64,000 bases of DNA from Ulvibacterium sp965248315 (GTDB lineage: Bacteria > Bacteroidota > Bacteroidia > Flavobacteriales > Flavobacteriaceae), in the NCBI RefSeq assembly GCF_965248315.1, contig NZ_CBDFIX010000002.1, positions 2,542,001 to 2,606,000 of the forward strand, in the 5' to 3' direction. Under the pieces are notes generated by a model, which saw only the letters and a list, made by a program, of their open reading frames with translations, had not been told where the DNA came from and searched no databases. Of this stretch, positions 21,389 to 30,626 are shown in pieces (positions within the stretch are counted from its first letter, which is position 1; each line of letters begins with the position of its first letter). The translations under genes and the position numbers were made by a program.

Positions 21389-22597
21389 CTAAGGTTCGGA
21401 ATCATAATTTAACTCATGAATATATAATATTTTGCTGCTGAGTTCCATTCTGTCGATTCCGTTGACCTCAAAAAAGACTTCATAGTATTTGGGTAAATAG
21501 CCAAATTTGGATTTGAGTTCCCCTTCCAATCCCTGCAATAGCTTTGCTTCGGTAAAATTTTTGAGACTTTGAGTAGCACCCGTATCCCAGATTCCTGAAA
21601 AAAGATAGATGGTATTGCCATTTGGTCCGGGAACCTTGGTCAAGAGGCTGTAGTCCGTATGATACGAATCCGCGTTCCCCCTTGGTCTATAAATCAGGGT
21701 CTCACCGTCTCCATCAGTGTTATATAGGAATGCGTCATTTTCGACATCATAATCAAAGGCCGAATCCTTGTAAAATGACTTAAAGACGCCCAAAGTTTTT
21801 TGCATGCCAACAACTATAATATCATAGTCCTGCAGTTGTTTTGGGTTAAATCTGGACATGGTACGGATGATGTAACTTTTATCGATCGAGTAAAAAATCT
21901 CCGAAAGTTTTTTTATCCATTGGGCACTACCCAATATAAGATGGGTATAGGTTAACGGCTCAATTTCCGTATTGATTTTTGTATTGATCGATTTGAAAGC
22001 CTCGAACTCTTGCAACGAATTTATACTGGGATCTCGTATGGTCCGTGTCAACTGCATTGCTGTGTCTCGTTCATTATAAACGAAAAGGTCGCCCATTACC
22101 AACATGGTAGGAAGTTTGCTATGTATTAGATCCCCCCAAAGCCCGTCTTTGTTTATTATGGATTTTTCACCCTTCAAAGTGCCCTGATAGATATTCAATG
22201 AAAGCGATAGCAGTAAGGCTGCGACCAGTGGAATCATCCATTTTTTACGTTGGGATGTGGACTGTTTTGAAACAACATCCTTCCTTTCAATAACTTCAAT
22301 GGCATAATTTCCTTTGGGTATCGTTAATCGTTTTTCATCGCCATAACCTTCATTTTGATAGTAGGTCTTTAATTTTTTACGTAGATTATAAACGTATACG
22401 CGAATTAAAGTGCTTTGCGAGGGGTCGAAATCGGTTTTTCCGAAAATTTCGGAGGCAATAGTCGTTTCCTTGGGGACATTCTTATTTAGGGAACAGGCTA
22501 CTAAGTACCGTAAAAGATTGGCATAGGTATCCGATCTACCAAAAGATCTACTGGCTATGATTTTTTCAACAATACCGTGAAAATCCTCTTCTAACAT
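21389..22597 (-). CDS. Membrane-anchored winged-helix-type regulator, divergent from the DUF1549 operon
   Basis: A 402-residue protein. Residues 1-100 (SFGRSDTYANLLRYLVACSL, then IRVYVYNLRKKLKTYY, then IPKGNYAIEV) match the small domain that precedes TPR or cyclase modules in many acidobacterial and planctomycetal proteins; I read it as a winged-helix DNA-binding domain. One transmembrane helix lies at 120-138. The remaining 260 residues would be periplasmic and match nothing I know. Cytoplasmic DNA-binding plus a periplasmic sensor suggests a one-component regulator. It is divergent from the DUF1549/DUF1501 operon across 117 bases that contain a nested palindrome. A -7 box (22609-22602) ends five bases before its ATG, so its mRNA may be leaderless. 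Confidence 0.6.
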   Translation of the reverse strand: MLEEDFHGIVEKIIASRSFGRSDTYANLLRYLVACSLNKNVPKETTIASEIFGKTDFDPSQSTLIRVYVYNLRKKLKTYYQNEGYGDEKRLTIPKGNYAIEVIERKDVVSKQSTSQRKKWMIPLVAALLLSLSLNIYQGTLKGEKSIINKDGLWGDLIHSKLPTMLVMGDLFVYNERDTAMQLTRTIRDPSINSLQEFEAFKSINTKINTEIEPLTYTHLILGSAQWIKKLSEIFYSIDKSYIIRTMSRFNPKQLQDYDIIVVGMQKTLGVFKSFYKDSAFDYDVENDAFLYNTDGDGETLIYRPRGNADSYHTDYSLLTKVPGPNGNTIYLFSGIWDTGATQSLKNFTEAKLLQGLEGELKSKFGYLPKYYEVFFEVNGIDRMELSSKILYIHELNYDSEP

Positions 22598-22601
22598 GTG
22601 C

Positions 22602-22609
22602 CAAACCTA
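22602..22609 (-). promoter_or_regulatory. Perfect -7 box of the winged-helix regulator
   Basis: On the minus strand TAGGTTTG matches TAnnTTTG. Only five bases separate it from the ATG at 22597, so the transcript would start at or next to the A of the start codon. Confidence 0.5.
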
Positions 22610-22620
22610 CGTTTTACTAA

Positions 22621-22666
22621 AGGTATGAATTTATTATTAACAGTTAATAAAACTGTTTTTATACCT
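22621..22666. promoter_or_regulatory. Nested palindromic operator candidate
   Basis: Outer arms AGGTAT (22621-22626) and ATACCT (22661-22666) enclose inner arms AACAGTT (22639-22645) and AACTGTT (22651-22657), which are separated by AATAA. The element lies between two divergent promoters, at roughly -82 to -37 from the predicted start of the DUF1549 operon. It is a likely binding site for the adjacent regulator. Confidence 0.5.
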
Positions 22667-22688
22667 GAAATTCACTTGGCATTATAAT

Positions 22689-22696
22689 TATATTTG
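22689..22696 (+). promoter_or_regulatory. Perfect -7 box of the DUF1549-DUF1501 operon
   Basis: TATATTTG matches TAnnTTTG exactly, with no good -33 TTG, as is common for activated promoters. It overlaps the alternative TTG start at 22694 and so favours the ATG at 22715. Confidence 0.6.
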
Positions 22697-22714
22697 ATTG
22701 ATTGGCAATTAATT

Positions 22715-25700
22715 ATGATAGAATACAAAAAACTAATACTCGGGTGTTTAGCGGTAATGATCTTATCCAATTGTACTCGGAACCCTCCGGATCAGATTGA
22801 AATGGCTTATGAGGAACTCCCGGATCAAATCGATTTTAACTATCACGTAAAACCCATACTTTCCGATAAGTGCTTTGCTTGCCACGGTCCGGATATGGCC
22901 AATCAAAAAGCTGGGCTTCGGTTGGATTTAGCTGAAAATGCTTATAATGCTTTAGAAGGTTCGGGAAAGCATCCGGTTATTCCTGGCAAACCAGGGAAAA
23001 GTGAAATTGTGAGGCGCATGCTCTCCGAGGATCCAGTAGTTAAAATGCCTCCGCCGGAGTTTAAGGTAGAGTTGAGTGAAAGGGAAATTGCGACCTTGGT
23101 CAAATGGGTAGAACAAGGTGCGGAGTACAAACCCCATTGGTCCTTCATTGTTCCAAAAAAGGAGGAATTGCCCGAAGTTTCCACAAAGGATTGGGTCAAT
23201 AATGAAATCGACTTTTTTATTGGGAGTAGATTAGAAAAAGAAAAGCTAAAGCCTTCCGAAAAAGCGACCAAGGAAAGCTTGATTCGGAGACTGAACTTCG
23301 ATCTGATCGGCTTACCACCTACATTACAACAAATACAGGACTTTGTGAACGACACTACCGACCAAGCCTACGAGAAGGTGGTGAATCGACTTTTGGCATC
23401 TCCAGCCTATGGGGAGCATATGGCGGCTGTATGGATGGATGTCGCTCGATATGCGGATAGTGATGGATATTTAGACGACAAACATCGGGATTTTAGCCCT
23501 TATCGTGATTGGGTCATCAAGGCCTTCAATGAAAATATGTCCTATGAAAAGTTCACCACTTGGCAACTGGCAGGGGACCTCATTGAAAACCCTACCCAGG
23601 AGAGTAAACTGGCCACAGCCTTTAATAGATTGCATAAAAAAAACTCAGAGGCAGGTATTGTTTTTGAAGAGTACCGAGTAGAATACGTGGCTGATAGGAC
23701 CCTATCGGTGGGTAAAGCATTTCTGGGGCTGAGTGTGGAATGTGCCCGATGTCATGATCATAAATATGATGCTATCAGTCAAAAAGATCACTACGAGCTA
23801 TTTGCCTTTTTCAATAGTACGAACGAGCTGGGTACCGCGGTTTATGGACCTGGCCAAGTTCCGGGGCCATCACTTTTATTGACCAACGAGGAGCAGGAGG
23901 AGGTATTGCACTATATTGATACTAATATCAATGTTACTAAGAAGGAATTGGTTTCCGTACAGAAGGAAAGGCTTAAGGAAATACAGGCAAAGAACCTTAG
24001 GAATAACCTTGAGGATTATTTACAAAAAGGACTCAAAAAAGGTCTAGTGGCCCAACTGAATTTTGATAGCTTTATCCCGAAGGATAAGAAAACCTTGTTG
24101 ACCAAAAGCGGTGATAAAAGTGGAAATATGACCGTCGTTAAGGAGCCCGAACTAAAAAAGGGGGTAAGCGGAAAAGCCGTGTTCTTTAACGATTATACTG
24201 CTATTACCTTACCTGATAAAGTAGGTTGGTTTGACCAGTCCGATCCCTTTTCAGTATCCGTTGCAGTTTTTCCGGATACACTTTATGAAGAGGCCTCCAT
24301 TTTTACCCATTGTGAAGAAACCCGATTGGGTTTAAAGGGATATTCCATGCATTTGGAGAACAATCATTTAAAGTTTATTATGGCGCGCTCATGGCCTAGC
24401 AATGCTATACAAGTGAAGACCAAGAACCCTATTGCTGAAAAGGAATGGAGCCATATCACGGTTTCCTATGATGGATTAGCTAAGGCGGAAGGTGTACATA
24501 TTTATGTGAATGGCAAGGAAGTTCCTTTGGAGATCGAAATTAACAGCCTATATAAATCCATACTATTTCGAAAAAATGTCCATAACTATCCATTTTACGG
24601 TTTTACCCTGGGCGTTCGCGATAAGTTCAAAACACTTAAGGATGGCGGAATTGACAACCTTAGAATTTATAATAGGGAATTGTCGGCCCTGGAGGTTATG
24701 TATGATATTGCTCCTGATAGTGCCCTTAAAAAAGTGGAAAAAGAGGTGAATGGGAGTTTCTTAATGGATTTCTATTATACCACAGTAGATCAAAAAACGG
24801 AAGAGAAACGTCTGAGGTTACAACAGTTAAGAAAAGAAAGAATCCAAGAGTTGGAACCCATTAAGGAAATTATGGTTCTTGGCGACCTCCCGGAACCTCG
24901 CCCCACCTATATACTGGATCGCGGTATGTATGATGCACCCACCAAGGAAGTAGTTCCCGATGTGCCTGAAGCAATTATGCCTTTTAATGAAGATCTGCCA
25001 AGAAATAGGTTGGGGCTTACAAAGTGGCTTTTTGATAAAAAGAATCCCTTAACGGCTAGAGTTTTTGTCAATCGATTATGGCAGATGCATTTTGGTAGCG
25101 GTCTGGTAGCCACATCCGACGATTTTGGAAATCAAGGGAATCTTCCTTCGCATCCCAAGTTGTTGGATTGGTTGGCCGTAGAGTTCATGGAATCCGATTG
25201 GGACATCAAAAGGATGCACAAATTCATAGTTATGTCGGCTACGTTCCAACAAAGCTCAGAGATAAGACCGGAGCTACTCGAAATTGACACGGATAATGTA
25301 TTGTTGGCCCGTGGCCCCAGTCGGCGCATGACTGCTGAAATGGTAAGGGACAATGCCTTGGCCATAAGTGGATTGCTTTCCCCGAAGGTCGGAGGGCCTA
25401 GTGTATATCCCTATCAGCCAGAGGGCCTATGGGATGAAATCAGTAACAAACCTTGGCGTTATCGGTATAAACAAGAACCTGGAGAAGGACTCTATCGAAG
25501 AAGCCTCTATACCATTTGGAAGCGCACATCAGCCCCACCTTCCATGCAGATTTTTGACGTTGGGGATCGCAGTGTATGTACGGTGAGCAGGAGACAAACA
25601 AGCACCCCTTTACAGGCACTGGTGTTGTTGAACGATCCCCAGTTTGTTGAAGCCTCCTATGTATTGGCAGAAAACATCATTGAGCAAAGTGGAAATCATA

Positions 25701-25951
25701 CCGAAAAGCAACTGGGGCAGGCGTTTCAATTGAGTACGGGACGGACTCCTGAAACTTTGGAATTAAAACTATTAAAGAAGTTTTACAATGATGAACTGCA
25801 GCGTTTTCTGGCTAATAAGGAAGATGCCGTAGCCTACTTGGGTATGGGCGAAACAAAAATAAAAAGTACTTCCGACCCGATTAAAGTGGCGGCCTTGGCC
25901 ACAGTCATTAATGGAATTATGAATACTTCGGAAGGGTATACGCTAAGATAA
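22715..25951 (+). CDS. PSCyt1-DUF1549-LamG-DUF1553 lipoprotein cytochrome
   Basis: A 1078-residue lipoprotein (lipobox in MILSNC). The order is PSCyt1 cytochrome-c-like domain with CFACH at 53-57, DUF1549 (about 155-360, including a second CARCHDHKYD heme-like motif), a concanavalin/LamG-type lectin domain at about 490-680 (SFSVSVAVFPDTL-type strands and IYVNGKEV), then DUF1553/PSD1 from about 745 (NPLTARVFVNRLWQMHFG, RRMTAEMVRDNALAISGLL). This architecture is typical of Planctomycetota and Verrucomicrobiota and less common in flavobacteria. It is the first gene of a tight operon, five bases before the DUF1501 gene, and the two families almost always occur as a pair. Role inferred: extracytoplasmic redox enzyme on carbohydrate; no activity is established. 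Confidence 0.85.
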   Translation: MIEYKKLILGCLAVMILSNCTRNPPDQIEMAYEELPDQIDFNYHVKPILSDKCFACHGPDMANQKAGLRLDLAENAYNALEGSGKHPVIPGKPGKSEIVRRMLSEDPVVKMPPPEFKVELSEREIATLVKWVEQGAEYKPHWSFIVPKKEELPEVSTKDWVNNEIDFFIGSRLEKEKLKPSEKATKESLIRRLNFDLIGLPPTLQQIQDFVNDTTDQAYEKVVNRLLASPAYGEHMAAVWMDVARYADSDGYLDDKHRDFSPYRDWVIKAFNENMSYEKFTTWQLAGDLIENPTQESKLATAFNRLHKKNSEAGIVFEEYRVEYVADRTLSVGKAFLGLSVECARCHDHKYDAISQKDHYELFAFFNSTNELGTAVYGPGQVPGPSLLLTNEEQEEVLHYIDTNINVTKKELVSVQKERLKEIQAKNLRNNLEDYLQKGLKKGLVAQLNFDSFIPKDKKTLLTKSGDKSGNMTVVKEPELKKGVSGKAVFFNDYTAITLPDKVGWFDQSDPFSVSVAVFPDTLYEEASIFTHCEETRLGLKGYSMHLENNHLKFIMARSWPSNAIQVKTKNPIAEKEWSHITVSYDGLAKAEGVHIYVNGKEVPLEIEINSLYKSILFRKNVHNYPFYGFTLGVRDKFKTLKDGGIDNLRIYNRELSALEVMYDIAPDSALKKVEKEVNGSFLMDFYYTTVDQKTEEKRLRLQQLRKERIQELEPIKEIMVLGDLPEPRPTYILDRGMYDAPTKEVVPDVPEAIMPFNEDLPRNRLGLTKWLFDKKNPLTARVFVNRLWQMHFGSGLVATSDDFGNQGNLPSHPKLLDWLAVEFMESDWDIKRMHKFIVMSATFQQSSEIRPELLEIDTDNVLLARGPSRRMTAEMVRDNALAISGLLSPKVGGPSVYPYQPEGLWDEISNKPWRYRYKQEPGEGLYRRSLYTIWKRTSAPPSMQIFDVGDRSVCTVSRRQTSTPLQALVLLNDPQFVEASYVLAENIIEQSGNHTEKQLGQAFQLSTGRTPETLELKLLKKFYNDELQRFLANKEDAVAYLGMGETKIKSTSDPIKVAALATVINGIMNTSEGYTLR

Positions 25952-25956
25952 ATTGT

Positions 25957-27441
25957 ATGGTTATGAATGAATTTCAGGAAAAGCTAAAATTTGAGGATAC
26001 CCGTAGGGGTTTTCTAAAAAAGGCCTCGTTGGGTTTTGGCTCCATTGCACTGTCAAGTCTATTGGGGCCGACGAATGCCTTCGCCCATGAGGTATTGGGT
26101 GCTAAAACTGCTCCAATGCTAAATGGTAACGGCGGGGTACTAAATGATACGCATTTTCCGGCCAAGGCAAAACGTATTATTTACTTGTTTCAGAGTGGTG
26201 GCCCATCCCAACTAGAAACCTTTGATTACAAACCAGAATTGGCCAAATGGCATGGACAGGAGATTCCTGATTCTGTTCGGGGCACTCAACGAAATTCCGG
26301 AATGGTTACCTCCCAGTCCACGTTTCCCTTGGTACAGTCAATTTATGACTTTAAACAGTATGGGCAATCCGGTACCTGGGTCAGTGAACTGTTTCCATAT
26401 ACCGCGAAAGTTGTAGATGACCTTTGTGTTATTAAGTCGATGTATACCGAGGCCATCAATCATGAGCCTGCCGTAATGTTCGTACAAACGGGATCACAAT
26501 TGAGCGGTAGGCCGTCCATTGGTTCCTGGCTGAGCTATGGACTGGGAAGTGACAATAAGGACTTGCCCAATTTCGTAGTGATGCTCTCAAAAGGTGGGGG
26601 TGCCCAACCCTTAAGCTCTGCGGCTTGGGGCAATGGTTTTCTTCCGTCCCATCATCAAGGGGTACAGTTTCGATCAGGTAAGGACCCCGTTCTATATTTA
26701 AACAATCCACATGGTGTTCATGACCATGATCGTAGAAGGGCATTGGATTATATATCGGAATTGAACAACCATCAGTATGATATTTGGAAAGACCCAGAAA
26801 TTCAATCAAAGATCAACCAATACGAAATGGCATACCGCATGCAAAGCTCGGTACCGGATGCTGTGGATACTTCCAATGAGCCGGATTATATTTATGAATT
26901 GTATGGTGAGGATGCGAAGATACCCGGTACCTATGCGGCCAATTGTCTTCAGGCAAGGCGTTTGGCTGAAAAGGATGTGAAATTCATCCAATTGTACCAT
27001 ATGGGCTGGGATCAACATGGCGGACTTCCCAGGGGAATCAAAAGACAAGCTTTGAGTACCGATCAGGCTACAGCCGGACTCATTACCGATTTGAAACAAA
27101 GAGGACTTTTGGAGGATACTCTGGTGATTTGGGGCGGTGAATTTGGCCGTACCAGTTTTTCACAGGGCAGATTAACGGCTGATAACTATGGTAGGGACCA
27201 CCACCCAGGTTGTTTTACTATGTGGATGGCCGGTGCAGGGGTAAAACCGGGCATGGTCTATGGGCAGACGGATGAGTTTAGCTATAATGTGATACAGAAC
27301 GGGGTTCATGTACATGACTTTCAGGCTACCTTGATGCATCTGTTGGGTATAGATCATGAAAGACTTACCTTTAAACATCAAGGTAGAAGATACCGTTTAA
27401 CCGATGTGCATGGACATGTGGTAAAGGATATTTTAGCGTAA
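25957..27441 (+). CDS. DUF1501 family protein, Tat-exported
   Basis: A 494-residue protein with an N-terminal twin-arginine signal (TRRGFLKKASLGFGSIALSS). DUF1501 proteins have an alkaline-phosphatase/sulfatase-like fold; visible elements are IYLFQSGGPSQLETFD near residue 70, AVMFVQTGSQLSGRPSIGSWLSYGLG, MGWDQHGG, and IWGGEFGRT with RDHHPGCFTMWMAGAGVKPG, which place Asp and His residues where the superfamily binds metals. It follows the PSCyt1-DUF1549 gene by five bases and precedes a Tat-exported beta-propeller by 11 bases. Tat export implies cytoplasmic folding or cofactor loading. Substrate and reaction are unknown. The adjacent ATG at 25963 is an equally possible start. Confidence 0.88.
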   Translation: MVMNEFQEKLKFEDTRRGFLKKASLGFGSIALSSLLGPTNAFAHEVLGAKTAPMLNGNGGVLNDTHFPAKAKRIIYLFQSGGPSQLETFDYKPELAKWHGQEIPDSVRGTQRNSGMVTSQSTFPLVQSIYDFKQYGQSGTWVSELFPYTAKVVDDLCVIKSMYTEAINHEPAVMFVQTGSQLSGRPSIGSWLSYGLGSDNKDLPNFVVMLSKGGGAQPLSSAAWGNGFLPSHHQGVQFRSGKDPVLYLNNPHGVHDHDRRRALDYISELNNHQYDIWKDPEIQSKINQYEMAYRMQSSVPDAVDTSNEPDYIYELYGEDAKIPGTYAANCLQARRLAEKDVKFIQLYHMGWDQHGGLPRGIKRQALSTDQATAGLITDLKQRGLLEDTLVIWGGEFGRTSFSQGRLTADNYGRDHHPGCFTMWMAGAGVKPGMVYGQTDEFSYNVIQNGVHVHDFQATLMHLLGIDHERLTFKHQGRRYRLTDVHGHVVKDILA

Positions 27442-27452
27442 CGAAGAGATTA

Positions 27453-28517
27453 GTGGACAGAAGAAAATTTTTAAGAAAAACAGCAAGGGCCAGTGGTGCT
27501 ACTTTGGCTGTTACATCGGTTCCCTTCTATATTATGCCCGCAAAAGCAAGATTAGCCGAAACTAGTCTTGGGCATGGTGATTTCCAATATCGCGTGGAAA
27601 AGGAATGGGGAGATTTAAATCCCGAGAAGTATCCTGTAAATAATTGCCATGAAATGGTAATGAATGGTCAAGGAAGGCTTTACATGCTCACAGATCATCC
27701 TAAGAATAATATTCTGGTTTATGATACTTCTGGAAAGCTTTTGGATCATTGGACCTTGGATTTACCCGGAGCACATGGTCTAACCTTACATGATGAAGGG
27801 GGAGATGAATTCCTATATATCACCGACCCTGGATTAGGTAGGGTAATTAAAAGTACACTCGATGGTAAAATTGTCATGGAATTGGACCATCCCTCGAGGG
27901 TTGGGGCATATGATGAGAAATCGGCTTTTAGACCAACGGAAACGGCTATAGGCCCTAACGGCGATATTTATGTAGCTGATGGCTATGGTTCGCAATTCAT
28001 TCTACAATATGATGCAAAGGGCAAGTTTGTCCAAAAATTTGGGGGCGATAGTTTTTTACAAGAGTCCAAATTCAAGCAAGCCCATGGTGTTGCATTGGAT
28101 ACCAGGGATTCAAACAATCCTACCTTAATTTGTTCCGCGAGGATAAAGAATTCATTTAAACGTTTTTCCTTGGATGGGAAATATCTGGAGACGTTTTATA
28201 TGCCCGGTCTATTCATAAGTAGACCCGTTTTGGATGGAGAGAATATTTATTCCGGTGTTTGCTTCGGGATGGAAGAAGGCAATTATAACATGCAGTTGAA
28301 CAAGGGGTTCGTTACAATTTTGGATAAGGACAACAAGGTAATCTCCAACCCAGGGGGTACCAAGCCTATCTATGAAAACGGTAAATTACAATTGATGCTC
28401 CAGGATCAACCCATCTTTAAGCACTGCCACGATGTATGTGTAGATCGGGATAAAAACCTTTATGTATGCCAGTGGAATGCCGGAGGAGTGTATCCCTATA
28501 AATTACACAGGGTCTAG
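27453..28517 (+). CDS. Tat-exported NHL-type beta-propeller protein
   Basis: A 354-residue protein with a GTG start and a strong Tat signal (MDRRKFLRKTARASGATLA). The mature part has repeating strands with G-x-L/IYV and DTSGKLL-type turns (NGDIYVADGYGSQFILQYDAKG, RDKNLYVCQWNAGG), typical of six-bladed NHL propellers, the fold also used by peptidylglycine monooxygenase-like lyases. The conserved His residues (GAHGLTLHD, QAHGVALD, KHCHDVCVD) are spaced as in the metal-binding loops of that group. It is the third gene of the DUF1549-DUF1501 operon. The reaction is unknown; a lyase or binding role on a sugar is plausible. Confidence 0.75.
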   Translation: MDRRKFLRKTARASGATLAVTSVPFYIMPAKARLAETSLGHGDFQYRVEKEWGDLNPEKYPVNNCHEMVMNGQGRLYMLTDHPKNNILVYDTSGKLLDHWTLDLPGAHGLTLHDEGGDEFLYITDPGLGRVIKSTLDGKIVMELDHPSRVGAYDEKSAFRPTETAIGPNGDIYVADGYGSQFILQYDAKGKFVQKFGGDSFLQESKFKQAHGVALDTRDSNNPTLICSARIKNSFKRFSLDGKYLETFYMPGLFISRPVLDGENIYSGVCFGMEEGNYNMQLNKGFVTILDKDNKVISNPGGTKPIYENGKLQLMLQDQPIFKHCHDVCVDRDKNLYVCQWNAGGVYPYKLHRV

Positions 28518-28534
28518 GCCCTAGGAGTTGATTT

Positions 28535-29458
28535 TCACTTTGGTTTTGCCATGGGGGAATCATCACATTCCAAATCTCCCAGAACATATTGCAGGCCATC
28601 TAAAAAGTATTGTAACAATTCCGGATTTTCTAGGCTTTGCGCATTATGGGAGGGAGAAGAATAGAACACCCGTCCCTTGCCATATCTTTTAATCCAGGAA
28701 ACGTAATTGATATTGTTTTTGACCGCTTTCCTTACATCTTTCAACTGATCTACTTCAATATAGAGTAGCGGTCTAAAATTGTAGTCGAAATAAGCATTCT
28801 TAAAAAAATAAGGTTCGTCTATATGGGTAAGCCCCTTACCCTTGAAAGCCTGGACCAAGGGATGTTTTGCATCTACTTCTTTCACATGCATTTCCTGTTG
28901 CTTGGGATGGTAGTCAAAACTGCCTCCCGTCATTTTGCTAAATGCGGCTGAATTGTTTTGTACGGTAATGGCACCATGTAGTATCATTAGTCCACCGCCC
29001 TTCTCAACGTAGTTCATCATATTCGCTTCATATTCAGGAGCCTTGTTCTTGATTTCGGCATCGGACAATGATGTGTTTTGACGGAGCAAATCGGCAAAAA
29101 GATCTCTGTCTGGGCCACTGGGGTTACAATTGTTAAAAACAACGGCATCATAGTTTTTAAGGCTTTTCTTTTCGAATTTTTGAATATCGTAACCTACATG
29201 GATCTCAAACACCTTGCTTTTTTTGGCAAGAATCTTCAGCATTTCAATATTATGCGGGATGGTCCAATGATAGAACCCAGTGGCTTTGGAAAAGACCAGG
29301 ATTTTCTTCTTATCCACATTTTTGACAGTCGGTTCATTTGGCGCAATTTTTTCTATTTGGGCCAACCATTCATCGTTAGGCTCAAACTCTTGAATGCCCT
29401 GTGCTTTGGCGATTAAACAAAAAATGGAAAGTAGAAAGGTCGATATCACTTTTTTCAT
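28535..29458 (-). CDS. Secreted ThuA domain protein
   Basis: A 307-residue protein with signal peptide MKKVISTFLLSIFCLIAKAQ. The body is a ThuA domain, a glutamine-amidotransferase-like fold: KKILVFSKATGFYHWTI, YDAVVFNNC, YVEKGGGLMILHGA, and SWIKRYGKGRVFYSSPSHN. ThuA of rhizobia takes part in trehalose and related disaccharide use through 3-keto-sugar intermediates. It starts 10 bases after the lacI stop codon and is therefore probably co-transcribed with the regulator, which ties it to the divergent oxidoreductase operon. It converges with the beta-propeller gene, 17 bases away. Confidence 0.85.
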   Translation of the reverse strand: MKKVISTFLLSIFCLIAKAQGIQEFEPNDEWLAQIEKIAPNEPTVKNVDKKKILVFSKATGFYHWTIPHNIEMLKILAKKSKVFEIHVGYDIQKFEKKSLKNYDAVVFNNCNPSGPDRDLFADLLRQNTSLSDAEIKNKAPEYEANMMNYVEKGGGLMILHGAITVQNNSAAFSKMTGGSFDYHPKQQEMHVKEVDAKHPLVQAFKGKGLTHIDEPYFFKNAYFDYNFRPLLYIEVDQLKDVRKAVKNNINYVSWIKRYGKGRVFYSSPSHNAQSLENPELLQYFLDGLQYVLGDLECDDSPMAKPK

Positions 29459-29468
29459 AGTATGCCGA

Positions 29469-30485
29469 TTATTTTTGGGTGGATTCCCGAATTATTAAAG
29501 TATGTCTCAACGTAATTTGGTTTGCTGACTGTAGGTTTATGGCACCGTTTAAATGCCCAATAATACTTTGCCCAGCCAAAACGCCCATTTTATAGCCTGG
29601 ATAATCTATGGTACTTAAATTTGGGCTAATGACCTCGGAAACGGGATCATTATTGAACCCCACGACCTTTATATCCTGGGGGACGCGATATCCTTCCTTT
29701 TTGAGTTCTTTAATACAGTGAACCGCAAAGGTATCATTGGCCACGAACAATCCATCAATTTTGGGGTCGGATTCCTTAATATGTGTTATTACTTCCGGTA
29801 CTCGGCTCAAATCCAGGTCTACTTCAACCAGATTGTCCTCTTTAAAGGTGATGCCATATTTTTCCAAAGCCCTTTTATAACCCTTGAACCTTTGGCAATA
29901 TACATTTCTTTTCAATCCCCCGGCAATGTGTAGGATATTAGTACAACCTTGATGTATGAGATGTTCCGTAGCCTCATAGCCCGCAGCCTCATTATCAATT
30001 AAAATGGTCGGACAATTGGGTAGATCAAACACCCGGTCAAAAAACAACAAAGGTATCTTTCGATCTATAAATGTGGATAGATGGTCAAAGTTTTCCGTTC
30101 CATAAGCTAAAGAAATCATAAGGGCATCCACGCCACTATCATATAAAGTTTTGGCATTCAATACTTCTTTTTCGGCCGATTCCAGGGATTGACTAATAAT
30201 CAAGTTATAACCTACATCGTTGGCCACTTTTTCTATGCCCGCCAGTACCGTGGACATAAAATTAGAATTCAATCTTGGCACGATTACACCAATGGTATTG
30301 GATTTTTGCTGGCTTAGGTTGGCAGCAAATTTGTTGGTGCGGTAGCCCAAGGATTTGGCCGCGGCAATGATCTTGTCCTTCGTTTTTTTGCTTATGGACG
30401 GATGGTCGTTCAAACTTCTGCTCACCGTTGCCGGGGAGACATTGAGCTTTTTTGCCAAGTCGTAAATCGTAATTTTTTTACCCAT
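29469..30485 (-). CDS. LacI family transcriptional regulator
   Basis: A 338-residue regulator. The N-terminal HTH (KITIYDLAKKLNVSPATVSRSLNDHPSISKKTKDKI) and hinge (LGYRTNKFAANL) are standard, and the periplasmic-binding-protein-like effector domain follows (NTIGVIVPRLNSNFMSTVL, LFFDRVF, IDGLFVANDTFAVH). I chose the ATG at 30485; the frame is open to 30578, but those 31 hydrophobic residues precede the real domain start. It is divergent from the DUF6807-oxidoreductase operon and followed by thuA. A 28-bp perfect palindrome with the CG-centred core expected for LacI operators lies about 142 bases upstream, so it very probably controls both directions. The effector is unknown, likely a sugar or sugar acid. 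Confidence 0.93.
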   Translation of the reverse strand: MGKKITIYDLAKKLNVSPATVSRSLNDHPSISKKTKDKIIAAAKSLGYRTNKFAANLSQQKSNTIGVIVPRLNSNFMSTVLAGIEKVANDVGYNLIISQSLESAEKEVLNAKTLYDSGVDALMISLAYGTENFDHLSTFIDRKIPLLFFDRVFDLPNCPTILIDNEAAGYEATEHLIHQGCTNILHIAGGLKRNVYCQRFKGYKRALEKYGITFKEDNLVEVDLDLSRVPEVITHIKESDPKIDGLFVANDTFAVHCIKELKKEGYRVPQDIKVVGFNNDPVSEVISPNLSTIDYPGYKMGVLAGQSIIGHLNGAINLQSANQITLRHTLIIRESTQK

Positions 30486-30626
30486 AATGGCTACACTTAA
30501 TGCAACAATAATACGCAACAAAATCCAGTACGTAAAACAAATCACAAAAAGAACGAATCCCCAAAAAATAAAGACCATTAGTATGATTTATTTTTTAAGG
30601 TTTAAATAATTAATTAAATTTCATTA

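Noticed and set aside
30486..30578. N-terminal extension of the LacI regulator with a hydrophobic, membrane-like stretch
   Set aside because: The LacI helix-turn-helix normally begins within a few residues of the start; the ATG at 30485 (MGKKITIYDLAKKL) fits the family and the extension is upstream sequence that happens to be open.
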